Source: Mastigamoeba balamuthi (Eukaryota; Evosea; Mastigamoebida; Mastigamoebidae). Taken from it: a stretch of 60,134 nt of DNA. Positions 42,696 through 54,209 of the stretch are shown piece after piece; position 1 is the first letter of the stretch; each line of letters begins with the position of its first letter. The stretch lies in the NCBI GenBank assembly GCA_902651635.1, contig CACRSC010000074.1, positions 73,838 through 133,971 of the forward strand, read 5' to 3'. The notes under the pieces are model-generated. The model was not told the DNA's origin. It worked only from the letters and a program-made list of their open reading frames with translations, and did no database searches. The translations under genes and the position numbers were made by a program.

Positions 42696-45609
42696 TTAAA
42701 TCAGTGACGGTGTTCCCGCAGCGTTTACCACGACGGAGACGGGCGGATACCGAGGCTTCTTGGTGTGGACAGCAACGACGCGCAGGTCCCACCCGGCCTC
42801 CCTTGCACTGACGTCTGGGCGTCGCTGCACCTCGTCCTCGAGCCGCCTGCGTGCATTCTCCTGCGCCTTGTGCACCAGCGCGTGCTGCTCCTCCGCGTGC
42901 GCCTGCTTCTCCCGCTCCTTCCGCGACATCCAGTCCTCGAAGGACTCCCTGGGCTTGCGGCCGGCGTCCTCTTCCGACTGCGACATGGGGGCAGAGCTGT
43001 ACTTGGACGGCGCGCTGGAGGCCTTCGGCGCAGGGGCCTGAACGAGGGTCAGTGTCGGGGCTGCCATCCTCTGCGTTCCGTGCCCGCCAGTCTCCCCGGG
43101 TGGCGGCGTTGCCCTCTTCAGATTGGACTGCGAGTGGTCGCGAGAGGGCACAGCGGGCAGCTTCTCCTCGGTGGCGGGGTCGTGCTGCCTGTGCGGCACC
43201 TGTGGGCGCGCGTGCTTGGGCTCGGGCGCGTTGATCTGTGGCAGCTTCCCGGTCCATCCGGTTGGCGCGTCACCGGCTGCTCTCTTGGGCGCCGACGACG
43301 CTGCCGGTACTCGTACGCTCTGCCGCTGTGGCGCCCGCTCGCGCCGCGGCGCCTGCGCAGGTTCCGCTGTTTGGCGCGGTGGCGGCGCTGGTTCAGCGGG
43401 CATCCGTGTGCTGCTGGGCTTTGGCGCGGCTGCCTGCCTCTGCTCCTCCTTGGCGTGCGCCTGCTGCTGTTGCCTGTGCTGCTGCTGCTGGCGCGGGCTC
43501 TGATGCTGGCGATCCACATGAGGCTGCTGACGGTGCTGCTGAGGCTGCGGCTTCGGTACAACTTCTTGTTGTGCGCTGTCGGCTAGAATTGTGTGGGCCG
43601 CGGTGGATGACTCCGCGGAGATCCAGCCGTAAGCACCACCAATAACCGGCAGTAGAACAGGCGCCCACGACATAACGTGGACCCATCCATATGAGCTCCC
43701 GAATACCAAACCCTAGTGCACTCTGGCGTGAGGAATGGAAATAGGGTCATCTCCGTACCACGATGCTCGTCGTGTCATTGTTGATCCATCCGTAAGAAGA
43801 CCCGTAAACTGGGACGTCAGCATGCTCTTCGATCGCGTGCGGCTCGTGGCCGATCCAGCCGTACGACGACCCGTACGTTGGCGTTGTCTCTCCAGCCCCT
43901 GGCCAGTCAATCGAGTGGCCACCTATCCAACCGTAGGAGCCTCCGTATATGGGGACACTGGGATACTCCTCTGGTGTCAATTGTTCGTGGCCAATCCAGC
44001 CGTACGACGACCCGTACGTTGGAGTTGTCTCCCCAGTCTCAGGCCAGTCGATAGAGTGGCCACCAATCCAACCGTAGGAGCCACCGTAGATGGGGACACT
44101 GGGATGCTCCGCTGGCGCATGTTGTTCGTGGCCGATCCAGCCGTACGACGACCCGTACGCTAGCGTTGTCTCCCCAGTCCCTGGCCAGTCGACGCAGTGG
44201 CCACCAATCCAACCGTAGCAGCCGCCGTAGATGGGGACACTGGGAGGCTCCGCTGGTGCCTGTTGTTCGTGGGCGATCCATCCGTACGATGAGCCATGAA
44301 TGGGCGTAGCTCCCGAAGACAGCCCGTTCTCCAGGGAATGGCTGATCCAGCCATAGGAGCTGCCGTAGATCGGGACGGCGCACAGCTCCTCTTCTTGCAT
44401 CAGTGGCCCGCGGAGAATCCAGCCGTAGGACGATCCGTATATCGGCGTAGTCTCCCCGGCCTCGTCGTTCGCCATCAGGTGGCTGATCCACCCGTAGGAG
44501 CTGCCGTAGGTGGGCACGACCTCGTCTCTGCCCGCCTCGCTTGTGGGAGCTCCAGCGATCCACCCGTACGAATTTCCGGAGACTGCGGTCTGCGATGTCT
44601 CGTGTTGTCAGGGGCAGCTGTGTGGTTAGAAAAGCTCGCCTGTTGGAGGAGCTCGTCGGGCTCGCACGTCGCGACCCACCCGTAGGCACTCCCGTACACA
44701 GCGACGGTCTGACAACAGTGAGTCGGGCGAGAACTCAACCGAGCGATTACCGGGGGGACCTCGAGCTCTGTGCAGTGTCCGATCCAGCCGTACGAGGAAC
44801 CGTGCACGGGGAACCAGGCAGACGTCGCCGCGTGGCAGATCCATCCGTACGCACACCCGTAGACAGGAAGCCCGCACACCTGCTGATGGGGATGTCACCA
44901 TTAGCAAGTGACTGCCTGACAGCAGTGACTTGGGTGAGTGGGGAGTGGGCAGGGCAGGCGCACCCCGCCCGTGGGGCTCTCCTCATGTGTCACTGCAGCG
45001 CCGATCCACCCGTACGTGCAGCCGTACGACGGGAGCGTGGACTCGCCTGACGTCTGGGGGGAGAGCTGATGTCATCCAGTTGGCTGGGCACTTGCTGCGA
45101 GCGATGCCTTACCGAGTCCGCCTCTGCTGGCCCGCCGATCCAGCCGTACGCGCACCCGAAGAGCGGGCACTGCGCGTGGCCCTCTGGCTGCGCCCCGTCG
45201 CATTCGTCTGACAGCCACCCGTACGATCCGCCGTACACCGGGACCGTCTGCCGCTGCTCGCCCTCCTGGAGGGGGGAAGGGGAACCAATCCGCTCAGGAA
45301 CCATGCCACGTGTATATGACGTCATATGCTATTCATGGCACAGCGTCTTCTTCCCCGAGCGGGAAGACTGCCTATGGCGTGGCCCGCCAAGTGCGCAGGG
45401 AGGTGGGGGAGGAGAGGCAGCGCACGGGGGCAGGAGAGGGCAGGAGGGCGGCGTCGTCCGAGACCCACCCGTAGGCGCTGCCGACCACCGCGGTCTGCTG
45501 CCGCTGCGGGGCGCACAGAGACTCTTCAGCACCGAGGAGCCGCACAGAAGGCGGGGTGCGCGCATACCGTATCGGCGTCGGTGGCGGGCTGCGCCTCTCC
45601 GTCCGACAT
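42696..45609 (-). CDS. Tandem YGxxYGW(I/V)-motif protein with Gln/Pro-rich linker and C-terminal coiled coil
   Basis: I can splice eight exons, all phase 0, to about 792 residues: 45568-45609, 45426-45503, 45113-45265, 44994-45053, 44751-44879, 44640-44708, 43759-44589 and 42696-43712. The start is MSDGEAQPATDADT. The first 480 residues carry about 21 copies of a short aromatic motif, consensus (V/T)PxYGSSYGWI, spaced about 12-30 residues apart by variable acidic or His-rich linkers. Twelve are in the 831-nt exon 7. The last 300 residues are Gln/Pro/Ala-rich low complexity and end in a charged coiled coil (SFEDWMSRKEREKQAHAEEQ). There is no signal peptide or membrane helix. The intron between exons 6 and 7 appears to be GC-AG. 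I know of no family with this repeat and assign no function. [G/S]-[S]-aromatic-G clusters are of the kind that form reversible assemblies, so a scaffold or condensate role is conceivable. Confidence 0.75.
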
Positions 45610-45689
45610 GTCCGCGATGGGCTATTAATAGGAGAGAATATCTTCTGCGCACAGGGGAGAATCAGGCTTGGCGATTCCCATTTCGGGTC

Positions 45690-46604
45690 ATTTGAATATG
45701 CATAGCCATGTTGTCGTGCTGTCGATGGCCATCGCGGGCCCCGTCGTTCAGGATCACGCTGCCGCACAGGCCAAGCACGTCTTTGAGTCCCCCGACGGGC
45801 TCAAGACGGCCAGGAGCCACTCGTCACTCTTCTCCGAGGTCCACCAGCTGCAGACGACGTTCCTGCTGGTCTGCGCGAACCTCGTCCAGGGCAAGCTGCA
45901 GCCCACTCTGGGCGTGAATCACTGAGAGATCACGGTGATCTTCCTCGACATCGTCGACTTCTCGTGGATGACCGAGACGGAGAAGCCCGAGGTCCTTTGA
46001 CCATCGACAACGGGCGACGCCATCATGAGCTAATGGAACGATCCCGTTCCGATCTCAGCGCGGCTGAGGCGAAGCTCAAGTGCCTTGAGACGGCCATCAA
46101 GATCAGCGAGCTCGAGGCTGGGCAGGGCCTGAGGATCCTGGTCAAGTTTGGGCTGTCGACGGGCCTGTGTCTGATCGGGAACATCAGAGGCAAGGACGGC
46201 TTCAACTTCACCATTGTGGGGAGGTTCATCAACGAGGCCGTGAGGCTCGAGCCGTGACGAGGGTCTTCAGCGTTGACATCTGGTCTCGCAGAGCGTGCAT
46301 GAGGCCACACATGATGCATTCCTGCAGCACAGAATCAGGGAGTGCCTCTTCAAGGGGTTCGAGAAGCTGTGGGTCGTCTATGAGCTCATCATGCACCAAG
46401 TTGGCAGTGCAGACCAACTTTGCTATGGCCACGAGCAACGGCGAGGCGCTTGAGTTTTTCGAGGATGAGAACAATCCACAGATGCTGCAGGCCCTCAGAG
46501 ACCACCCCGAGATGTGGCCCAACGACCTCCCCATTCACGAGGCCGAGAGTCTCACTCTGCCACTGCCCCCAGACTGGACAGTCATCCAGACCATCAGCAA
46601 ATGA
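45690..46604 (+). pseudogene. Class III nucleotidyl (adenylate/guanylate) cyclase pseudogene
   Basis: Plus-strand fragments match the cyclase catalytic core in order. They are EITVIFLDIVDFSWMTETEK (about 45927-45985, holding the metal-binding Asp pair) and LRILVKFGLSTGLCLIGNI with GKDGFNFTIVGRFINEAVRL (about 46130-46252). Then comes HEATHDAFLQHRIRECLFKG with FEKLWVVYEL in another frame (about 46300-46385). Stops at about 45924 and 45998, and a frame shift at about 46255, interrupt it, and the region between the metal site and the C-terminal core is partly missing. The final open piece (DPEMW-like, ending TVIQTISK at 46604) may be its tail. Not functional as read. Confidence 0.72.
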
Positions 46605-46609
46605 TATGC

Positions 46610-47412
46610 AATTGACACGCACCAGTCACGAACGCGAATGCTCACTCTGGAGGATTTGTATTGGCGACTCTGTGTGGGAATGGGAGGTTGCACCTGTTCA
46701 GCAATGTGTTCTGCTTTCTCTTCTTCACCAAGGACCAGGTACTCTGCACATGACTTAGCCTGGCTTCCAACCCCTCCTGCCTCATTGGCGTGCCCCTGCT
46801 GATCTGCATGGCATCCTTTACACTCGCATATGGCTTGTGATCAGCTTCTGCCGCTGGGCACATCATTAAGTAATGCAGGCCAGATGAACCCTGTCCCGTG
46901 TCCCAAAATAGCGTGCTGTTAGTTACCATGGAAAACGCTTCTCATTGGCTTTGGCGTGACATCCGACCACTAATTGGTGCCAACCCTGACAGAGACAGAA
47001 CTCAGAAGATACTTTGAAACGATGACATTTCTTCTTTCTTTCTTTTTTCAGAAGATACTGTGTGGATTCCCGCAGAATCCCCTTGGCTCGCATTGCTGTG
47101 CTGCAGGGAGCGATCCAGAGCTATCTGTCTGTTCTGCACTTGGCAAAAATGGATTTTTATTGCGCGGTGGTATTCCTTTACTCTCACCTGCTGTGGAATT
47201 CACACTCCTTATTCCAATGACAACGTGGTCGGGTGGTTGTGGCATCTCTATACTCCTGCTTCCTTGCACGCACCTGCAGGGTGACCCATTCGTGTGAGGA
47301 ATTTGGGTGCCATCACTCTGCACTCTTTCGTCGAGGCCACTGCAGCTGTGGATAAGCAAGATAATCAACCCCAGCTTCTGACAGCACCACCATCAGGAGC
47401 TACGCACTGCCG
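46610..47412. other. Intergenic region
   Basis: No supportable gene; AT-richer than the flanks, with a T-rich run at 47030-47050. Confidence 0.45.
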
Positions 47413-48951
47413 GTGTTTTCAAGGAACAACTCCCCAGCAGAAGTAATAACAGACGCGCAAGCACAGCAACAGATCACTCTCAGCTGCTCATCAGCGACTC
47501 TTTGCTCGCAATGGCCGACATCCCGTTTGCCCTCCCCCGCACGCCTCGCGACTGTGACGACGCCCTGCTGCCCTTCTCTCGTGCCTCACGAGCTGTCCGC
47601 AGACCTTAGGGCCGTCTGGGACTCGCTCGACTCGCAGGAGGACCTGGCCGCTGCTCTGGCCGCACTCCACAGAGTGCCCCTCCAGGACCGTCAAGCCCTC
47701 GCTGACGCTGGGGGACCCCGTGCGGTCCTCGGGGCCCTCGCTGCGCACCCGCAGAGCCTCTCCATCACCGTGTGGGCTCTCTCTGCCCTGCCCTGCGTCT
47801 GCGAGCCGTCCTCCGCGGTTCCCGCTCCACTCTTCGTCTCGCTCGCCGAGGCCGCTGTCGCCGCGATGCGCAGGCACCCGGCGTTCCACCGACTGCAGCT
47901 CTTCGGGTGCAACGCCATCGCCAGGATCGCCAGGGCCGGTTCGTACGTGCTGGGCGAGTGCGTGCGAATCGGCGCGGTCGAGTGCGTGCTCCGAGTGGTC
48001 TCGGCGTGCCACGGAAGCGAGAGCCTCCTGCTGAGGGAGTCCTCGTGCGCCGCGCTGGCCGTCCTCTGCGACAGCGCCCCTGCGAGGGACCTGGTCGCCG
48101 AGGCCCTGTGGGACGTCGTGTCAGTGACCAGGATGCACACTGTCCAGGCGTTCCAAGTCCTCGGCAAGCTGGGCCGCCGCGGGGACCTGAGCGTCCTCAG
48201 GCGTCTGGCGCAGTCCGGTGCATTGCCAGTGCTCGCTTGGTGTCTGAGAGCCCGCACTTCACTCCTTGCTGTGAACTGCGCAGTGGGCGTGCTGTGCGGC
48301 CTCGCCCTCAGCGGCAGAGAGCTGTGCCATGTGGTCGTGGACGCCGGCCTGCTCTCCACGCTCGCTGCCTCGGACTCTCTGGCTGCAGAGGACGCGGTAC
48401 AGTTGTGCAGAGCGATTGTGGGGCTCTCGCTCGAGTCAGAGGAGCGGTGCGATGCCCAGCGGGCCCTGTGTGTCGACGCCCTGGCGAAGGTGCTGCGCAG
48501 GTTCTCAGACGCTCACGTTGTGGACGAGGCCCTCGAGGCCCTGTTCGCTCTGACTCTGAGAGCCACCGCTCAGTCCCCGTCGCTGAGGGCCGCGCTGCTT
48601 CAGCCCAGCACCCAGCAGTATGTCGTGCTGGCCTCGATGGCCCTCGGGCTGTCATCCCGAGCCCGCGAGCTGTGCTCACACTACTGGCAGTTCGTCGGTG
48701 AGTCCGCCGCAGCGCCTGTATGGCCGCACCGGATGAAGTTGTTGGCGAGAAGTGTGCAACTGGCAGAGCAGAGGGTACGCCTGCTCGAGCTGTGGCATTC
48801 GAGAGCCCAGAGTGTTGAGGGGGAGGTCACTCAGGCCAGGGCTGAGATCTCTGATCTCGCAGCCCAACTGACACGGACCGCCGGGGCAGCCCAGAAGCTC
48901 GACGCTCTGCAGAAGTCCTACGACGAACTGCTGCGAGCGTTCTATGCATAG
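47413..48951 (+). CDS. Armadillo/HEAT-like helical-repeat protein with C-terminal coiled coil (intact family member)
   Basis: An open frame of 512 codons encodes repeated helical units rich in Ala/Leu: ALAALHRVPLQDRQALADAG, PAPLFVSLAEAAVAAMRRHP, YVLGECVRIGAVECVLRVVS and [16 protein letters not shown]. It ends in a coiled coil, EGEVTQARAEISDLAAQL to LQKSYDELLRAFYA. This tail and several repeats match the broken copies at 20.2-26.9 kb, making this the only apparently intact member in the window. The first 55 residues of this frame are not repeat-like. A different frame starts MADIPFALPRTPRDCDDALL at about 47511 and would join after residue 62 if a 22-nt GT...AG segment (about 47579-47600) were removed, which I think may be the true start. 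Likely a cytoplasmic scaffold; partners unknown. Confidence 0.75.
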   Translation: MFSRNNSPAEVITDAQAQQQITLSCSSATLCSQWPTSRLPSPARLATVTTPCCPSLVPHELSADLRAVWDSLDSQEDLAAALAALHRVPLQDRQALADAGGPRAVLGALAAHPQSLSITVWALSALPCVCEPSSAVPAPLFVSLAEAAVAAMRRHPAFHRLQLFGCNAIARIARAGSYVLGECVRIGAVECVLRVVSACHGSESLLLRESSCAALAVLCDSAPARDLVAEALWDVVSVTRMHTVQAFQVLGKLGRRGDLSVLRRLAQSGALPVLAWCLRARTSLLAVNCAVGVLCGLALSGRELCHVVVDAGLLSTLAASDSLAAEDAVQLCRAIVGLSLESEERCDAQRALCVDALAKVLRRFSDAHVVDEALEALFALTLRATAQSPSLRAALLQPSTQQYVVLASMALGLSSRARELCSHYWQFVGESAAAPVWPHRMKLLARSVQLAEQRVRLLELWHSRAQSVEGEVTQARAEISDLAAQLTRTAGAAQKLDALQKSYDELLRAFYA

Positions 48952-48954
48952 AAT

Positions 48955-50623
48955 TGGCTCGGACACTGACTACACGTTTACTCTGAGGTAATGTGGAGGA
49001 GATTGCTGCATAGGACAGGAACTTGGGACTCTCTATGTGACTACTGTGAATTCGGTCGATGGCACTGGAGGACCCCCTCGCGGTAGTTGGCACAACACAC
49101 ACACACAAAAGGTCCCATTCCGCGCGCCCATCTCCGCGAGTTAATAGCGAGCATCTCGACTGCTCGGGTCATCTATGAGACAGGCTTAACGTTAAGCCTC
49201 CTTGACATTCAGTCTGTAGGAAGAATGATGATGGGAGCAAGGTCAGGCAGTTGTTTGAGCCGCAGGGCCCTAGTGACACTGCACAGGCGGTGGACGCAGA
49301 ACTCGTGGGGGTTATCATCGAGGAGCCCTGTAGTTCACGCTCTGAGCAGAGCCACGACCCAGAAAGGAGTCCTGCGTGCTCTGGGAATTAGTCTCGGTTA
49401 ACAGTCACCCTCTGCTCTCATTCAATCACTCTGATTTTGAAGACACCCCAAGAGGCGCGATCTCCATATACTCGCGTGGTACGTGCGGGCTTGCCCTTGG
49501 CACAATCGCCTGATCAGTAGAGAAGACGCCTTCGCATTCCTCGGTGAGAGCATTTTTCGGATTGAGCTGGTTTATTCTGCAGAGAATGCCACGCACTCTT
49601 CCGTAAGACACTCGTGACTTCAAGAGGGCGGCGATCCTTGTATACACAGGCGTTGAGTTCGACCCTGTAAGATACTTTACCTTAGGAACTGCTGATGTAT
49701 GAATCAGAAGGTGACTGGAAGGTCGTCGCGATGCATGCTAATGGGCGACGGGTTTCCTGGCGAGGCTCTTGTTGGATTCCGCATCTTCAAACGCCGTTGG
49801 GCCAAATTCTCGTCGATTTTGAAACTCGATAACATCGACGATACGCGGAATTCGCGGCCGATCCAGGAGGCATTCAACTCGGGTACCAATTCTCTTCTTC
49901 TCCCAGGGAACTGAGGCAGAGGGCAACAGGGCGCCTGTGCTTCTTGTACAAGGCGGGGCAGTTAATCTCCCACGTGGCAGACCCGTCGCTGCGAGGAGTG
50001 TGCATGATTGCTGAGGACCAAAAACTGTGCAACGCTGAGTGGACACCAGGTGCCGCTTTATGCTGCCAAGAAGTTTGGCTGCCTCGAGGGCCTCCCGCTG
50101 ATCTTAGGAACCGAACATCATCCTTACAAGCGTCTGCTGCGCTATCAGGCAAATAGCGTCTGGCTGAGGTGCCTGTTTGGCTGGCCCAGCTTCGACATGC
50201 CGGTATGTCCTTCATTTGTATTGTTAACTCAGGAATTCTGAACAGAATTATTGGAGCGAAGATTCCAACACCTCTCGCATTGAGGCCTGGCTTGAGAGCT
50301 GCCGAGACAATTCCCTTAGTGGGAGTCACTAAAGCAGTGTCTTTATCTCTACTTCTCGGGCGAGAGACACATATATGGGAACTGCGAGGATGGCTCATCT
50401 GATGCCTCTGAATGCACATTCTGCTTCAATTCATGCTACGAAGCACAGAGGTGTTGGAATCTTCGCTCCTTCCTTGAGGAACAGCAAGGGAGTCATGTAT
50501 TGATAGCCACGTAGGAACGCTTGTGCTGCAGATGGATGAGTTCAGCTCACCCCTCGAGCAGCTGCAGCAATGGCACAGTTATCCCTTTTCCCTGTCCTCG
50601 CCAGCGGTGACCTCTCTCTCCCC
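48955..50623. other. Intergenic region with a long inverted repeat and possible coding scraps
   Basis: Short plus-strand pieces between 49740 and 50240 look partly protein-like (FRIFKRRWAKFSSILKLDN, LYKAGQLISHVADPSLRG, LILGTEHHPYKRLLRYQA) but lie in different frames, without a recognisable family. They may be a decayed gene. Confidence 0.4.
50253..50469. repeat. Perfect 23-bp inverted repeat, 171-bp spacer
   Basis: 50253-50275 (ggagcgaagattccaacacc...) is exactly reverse-complementary to 50447-50469 (...ggtgttggaatcttcgctcc). The spacer has no coding signal. This resembles terminal inverted repeats of a small non-autonomous element, about 217 bp in all. Confidence 0.9.
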
Positions 50624-53600
50624 CTAGGCGATCGGGGGAGCACGAGCGGTGATTGACCGGTGGTCCTTGTCCATGTTGATTACATCGACGCCCTTCTTGG
50701 CCTTGACCTTGTACGCCGTCTTCCTGAACGGGTTCCGCGGCTGGAAGTCCGCGGGCATCGGCTCGCTGGGCTCGGGCAGCGTCGCCACGTACACCGCAGT
50801 CCCCACGGCCGCCGCCACGAGCACCGCGCCCGCCACAGACCCGATGACGATGCCCGCGATGGCCCCGCCGCTCAGCCCACCGGCAGCGCCCCCAGCGGCC
50901 CCGGCGGCGCTGATGGCGGCGAAGTGCACTGCAGCCGTAGTGGGCAGCGCGGGCGACGCGACGACGGCCGCGTGAGTCGCCGGGAAGCCCGAGGCGGCGG
51001 GGTTGCCCTCGTTGACGTGGTAGACGAGCGTGTCGGCGAGGTCCTGCGCGTACGTGAGGCTCGGCGTGCCCTGCGAGATGAACCCGACGACGCTGCCGCC
51101 GACGGCCACCGCGCGGCGCGAGTCGCGCAGCGTCACGTTCCACGCGCCCGTCGCAGCGTCGCGCGCGAGCGACTCGATGGCGCGGTCGCCGACGAACAGC
51201 GTGCGCTTGACGTAGTTGCGGACGGCCGACTGCGTGGCCGACCCGGGGAGCTGCAGCGCGACGGTCGCGCGCGTGGCCATCGAGGCCGGCGCTCCTGCGG
51301 TGCGCGCGGAGGCCCCGCGGCCCGCCAGCACGACGAAGGCGGCGCCCGTGTTGGACCAGTAGCTCGAGGGCGACTGCGAGTACGACGTCGTGCTCAGCGG
51401 GTCCCACGCGCCGTTGTAGATGCCCTGGCCGTCGAGGCTGGGCACCATCACGATGCTGCTGCCGTCGTCGTGGAACGAGACGGTCAGGTTGTGCTCGCGC
51501 GACGCGTCCCACGCGAAGGCCACGCCGAAGGGCCCGTTGTCGTCGGCGCCCTGCTGCTCGTTGCCCTGCAGCACGGCGAACTGCCGCAGCTGCGCGTTGT
51601 TGCTCCCGTCGATGCTGAGGCGCCAGAACAGGCAGTCGCCGTCGCCGTAGGGCTGCTTGCCGAGCCGCGCGCCGACGCCCAGCGTCGCGGGGCCGCTGGC
51701 CCGGAAGAAGAAGCTGTACGCCACGAACGACGACCGCGACCACTGCGCCGACGACGTCCACGCGATGTGCTTCTCGGTGTCGCTCGTCGACGTCACCGTG
51801 ACGCTGCCGGCGATGCCCGGGGTCGGCCCGACGGTCCAGCCGGCGTTGGGGCCTGCGGGCACGGCCTGCGCCCAGTCGTCGTTGCTCACCTTGACGCAGC
51901 GGTGCGCGCTGCACGAGAACCCCGCAGCGCACGTCCCCGACCCGCGGCCGCACTGCACGGCGTTGCCGCAGCCGTCCGAGGCCGAGCCGCACTGCCACGA
52001 GGCGTCGCAGGCCTGCTGGGCGGTGCGCGGGCTGCACGTCTGCGAGCACTGGCCCGCCGAGCAGAAGAAGCCGCTGGCGCACTTGCCGCAGTCGACGGTG
52101 CGCCCGCAGCCGTCGCTGACCGTCGGCCCGCACTGCGCGCCGCTGCCGCAGAGCTGCTCGCGCGTGCGCGGCGTGCACGACGCGGGCCGCGCCGCGCAGA
52201 CGTTGTTGACGCAGCGCTGGCCGGCGGGGCACGTGCCACACGAGACGGAGCCGCTGCAGCCGTCGCTGATGAGGCCGCACGTGAAGCCGCTGGCGCTGCA
52301 GCTGTTGGACGGCGTGCACGCGGCCACGCAGGTCCCCGCGTTGCAGATCGACCCCGAGGCGCAGGACCCGCAGAGCACGCGGTTGCCGCAGCCGTCGTCG
52401 TACGTCCCGCACTGCTTGCCGTCGCAGACGTTGGCGTTGGGCGAGCACGACGACTGCGCGCTCACGCACTGGCCGTTCTGGCAGACGGCCTGCTGCTGCT
52501 GCTGCCCCTGGCCGCCGAAGAGGCCCCAGAAGCCCCCGCCGCTGCCGCCCTGCGCCTGCGAGCAGTCGCCGCAGCTGCCCGCTACGTTGCAGCCGAGGTC
52601 GACCTGCCCGCACGCCCACCCGAGGCCGCGGCAGACCTGCCCCACGTCGCGCGGCGTGCACTTGGAGACGCACTGGTTGTTCTGGCACGCGAACCCGCTC
52701 GCGCAGCTGCCGCACGAGACGCTGCCCGTGCAGCCGTCGGACGCCGACCCGCACTGCGCGTTGGCCGGGCACGCGGCCGCCGCCGTCTTGGGCGCGCACT
52801 GCGCGCTGCCGCTGCCGCTGGGCGGTGCGGCCTTGGCGTCGGTCTGCTGCACGTAGGCCGCGGGGTACTGCGTGATGCCGCACCCCTCTCCGCCGCGCTT
52901 GACGTACATGAAGCCGTGGCTCGTGGTCTCGTCGCCGGTGCCCTGCCAGCCGACGGGCTTGACGCCCCAGTCGTTGCCCCACGAGTTCTTGATGATCCAC
53001 GCGGGCACGCCGCCGACGGTGGTCCAGCCCACGAGGACCACCGCGTGGTCGACCTGGTCGCTGCACGTGCCGTCGCTCGTCGACAGCACGCCGCTCGAGT
53101 AGTCGCTGATCTGCGCGCCGTTGAGCGTCACGCCAATGGGCCCGTACGTCATGACGGCGCTCATGACCTGCGTCTCGTCGTCCCAGCCCACGTAGTTCCA
53201 CGAGACCACCTTGGTCAGCCCCGCGTCGCGGTCCTGGCAGGCCCCGTTGCGCGCCGTGTACGGGTACGCGCTCTCGAGCATCGCCGCGTGCTGCTTGAGG
53301 TAGTCAAACGCCATCTGGTAGTTGCCGCCCGAGCAGCCCGCGCCCTGCCCGTTCGAGTCGGTCTTGGCGCAGTCGACCAGCTGCTGCGTCGAGAACTGCT
53401 GCGTCTGCTGCGTCGCCGCCTTGTACACCGCCTCGAGCACTCCCATCGATGCGAACGTCCTGCGGGTATTGTGGTCGGTTTGCGCCATTTTCACGGCATT
53501 TTTCATAAATTAGTTGAATGCGGGTCTACGATGCGTTGCGACAACAAACTCGCGTACCAGCACGAGCCGCACTGCTGCTGGTTGCGGACAGGCGTGACGC

Positions 53601-54204
53601 TGGGCGCGAAGTACGAGTCGGGGATGTTGGACCTGCGCAGGCGCAGGGCCGCGGGGAGCGGGGCTGCGGCCGCTGTGGCGGGGGCGACGAGCGAACTCCT
53701 CGGGGCTCAGGTCCGAGAACGCGTTGACCGCGAACCGCGCGTTGCCCTGGCTGTTGAGCCTCGCGATCCTCTCGACGTTGCGCGCGAAGACCTCGAGCCT
53801 CGCGGCGTCTGTTGGGCGGGCGCATGAGAAGAGGGGCGAGCTGCTGCTGTGCCGGTGGGGACCCCACCTTCCGAGACGGTGTACTTCTTGCCGTACTTGG
53901 CCTTGAACTCGCTCTGCACGGCACACAAGGGTTGAGAGACAGGTTGCGGAGGGAAGCACAAGCAGGCCCCTGCCCCCCACCCGCCCCCGTTCCCCGAGCA
54001 AGTGTCGGTCGTGCTTGTTGGCGATCTGCTATTTTCTGGTGTGCCTCTTGTGGGGGTGGTCCCCTCCAAATAACACAATAAGGGCAAAGCAACAACAACA
54101 AGGGACAGCAAACAGCACAGCAGCAACGAGCGCACCCACTGGCACTGCAGGTCGCACGCCAGCCCCAGGGCGGCGAGCGCCAGCAGCAGGTACGAGGTGC
54201 GCAT
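50624..54204 (-). CDS. Membrane-anchored papain-family cysteine protease with six Cys-rich modules
   Basis: The exons mirror those of the 7 kb protease: 54136-54204 (signal peptide MRTSYLLLALAALGLA), 53868-53913 and 53558-53808 (propeptide and QQQCGSCW), and 50624-53459. The catalytic Cys, VDHAVVLVGW His and IIKNSWGNDWG Asn are present. After the enzyme come six Cys-rich modules (CTPRxxxxxC..CG..SDGCG..V.CG.C), a Gly/Gln insert, and a beta-rich domain of about 250 residues. A membrane helix (IAGIVIGSVAGAVLVAAAVG) follows, then a basic tail of about 50 residues. This predicts a cell-surface or lysosomal-membrane type I protease. Exon 3 is 251 nt where its paralogue has 265, and its two halves are in different frames near 53690-53705. 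A 16-nt GT...AG removal or a one-base correction restores the frame. Without either, the catalytic domain is cut off from its propeptide. Confidence 0.82.
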
Positions 54205-54209
54205 GTCAG

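Noticed and set aside
43747-44517. YGSSYGWI array read as a CRISPR-like or satellite DNA repeat
   Set aside because: Unit lengths vary, third codon positions vary while the protein motif is conserved, and it lies in an open frame with phase-0 introns; it is coding, not a DNA-level array. I saw no CRISPR array anywhere.
50660-53827. A 1,055-codon open frame on the plus strand, antisense to the membrane-anchored protease
   Set aside because: Composition is Arg/Ala/Val-rich with no domain; it is the mirror of GC-rich codon use. Similar antisense frames at 3151-4701, 11200-12291, 12625-14214 and 40693-42048 were rejected for the same reason.
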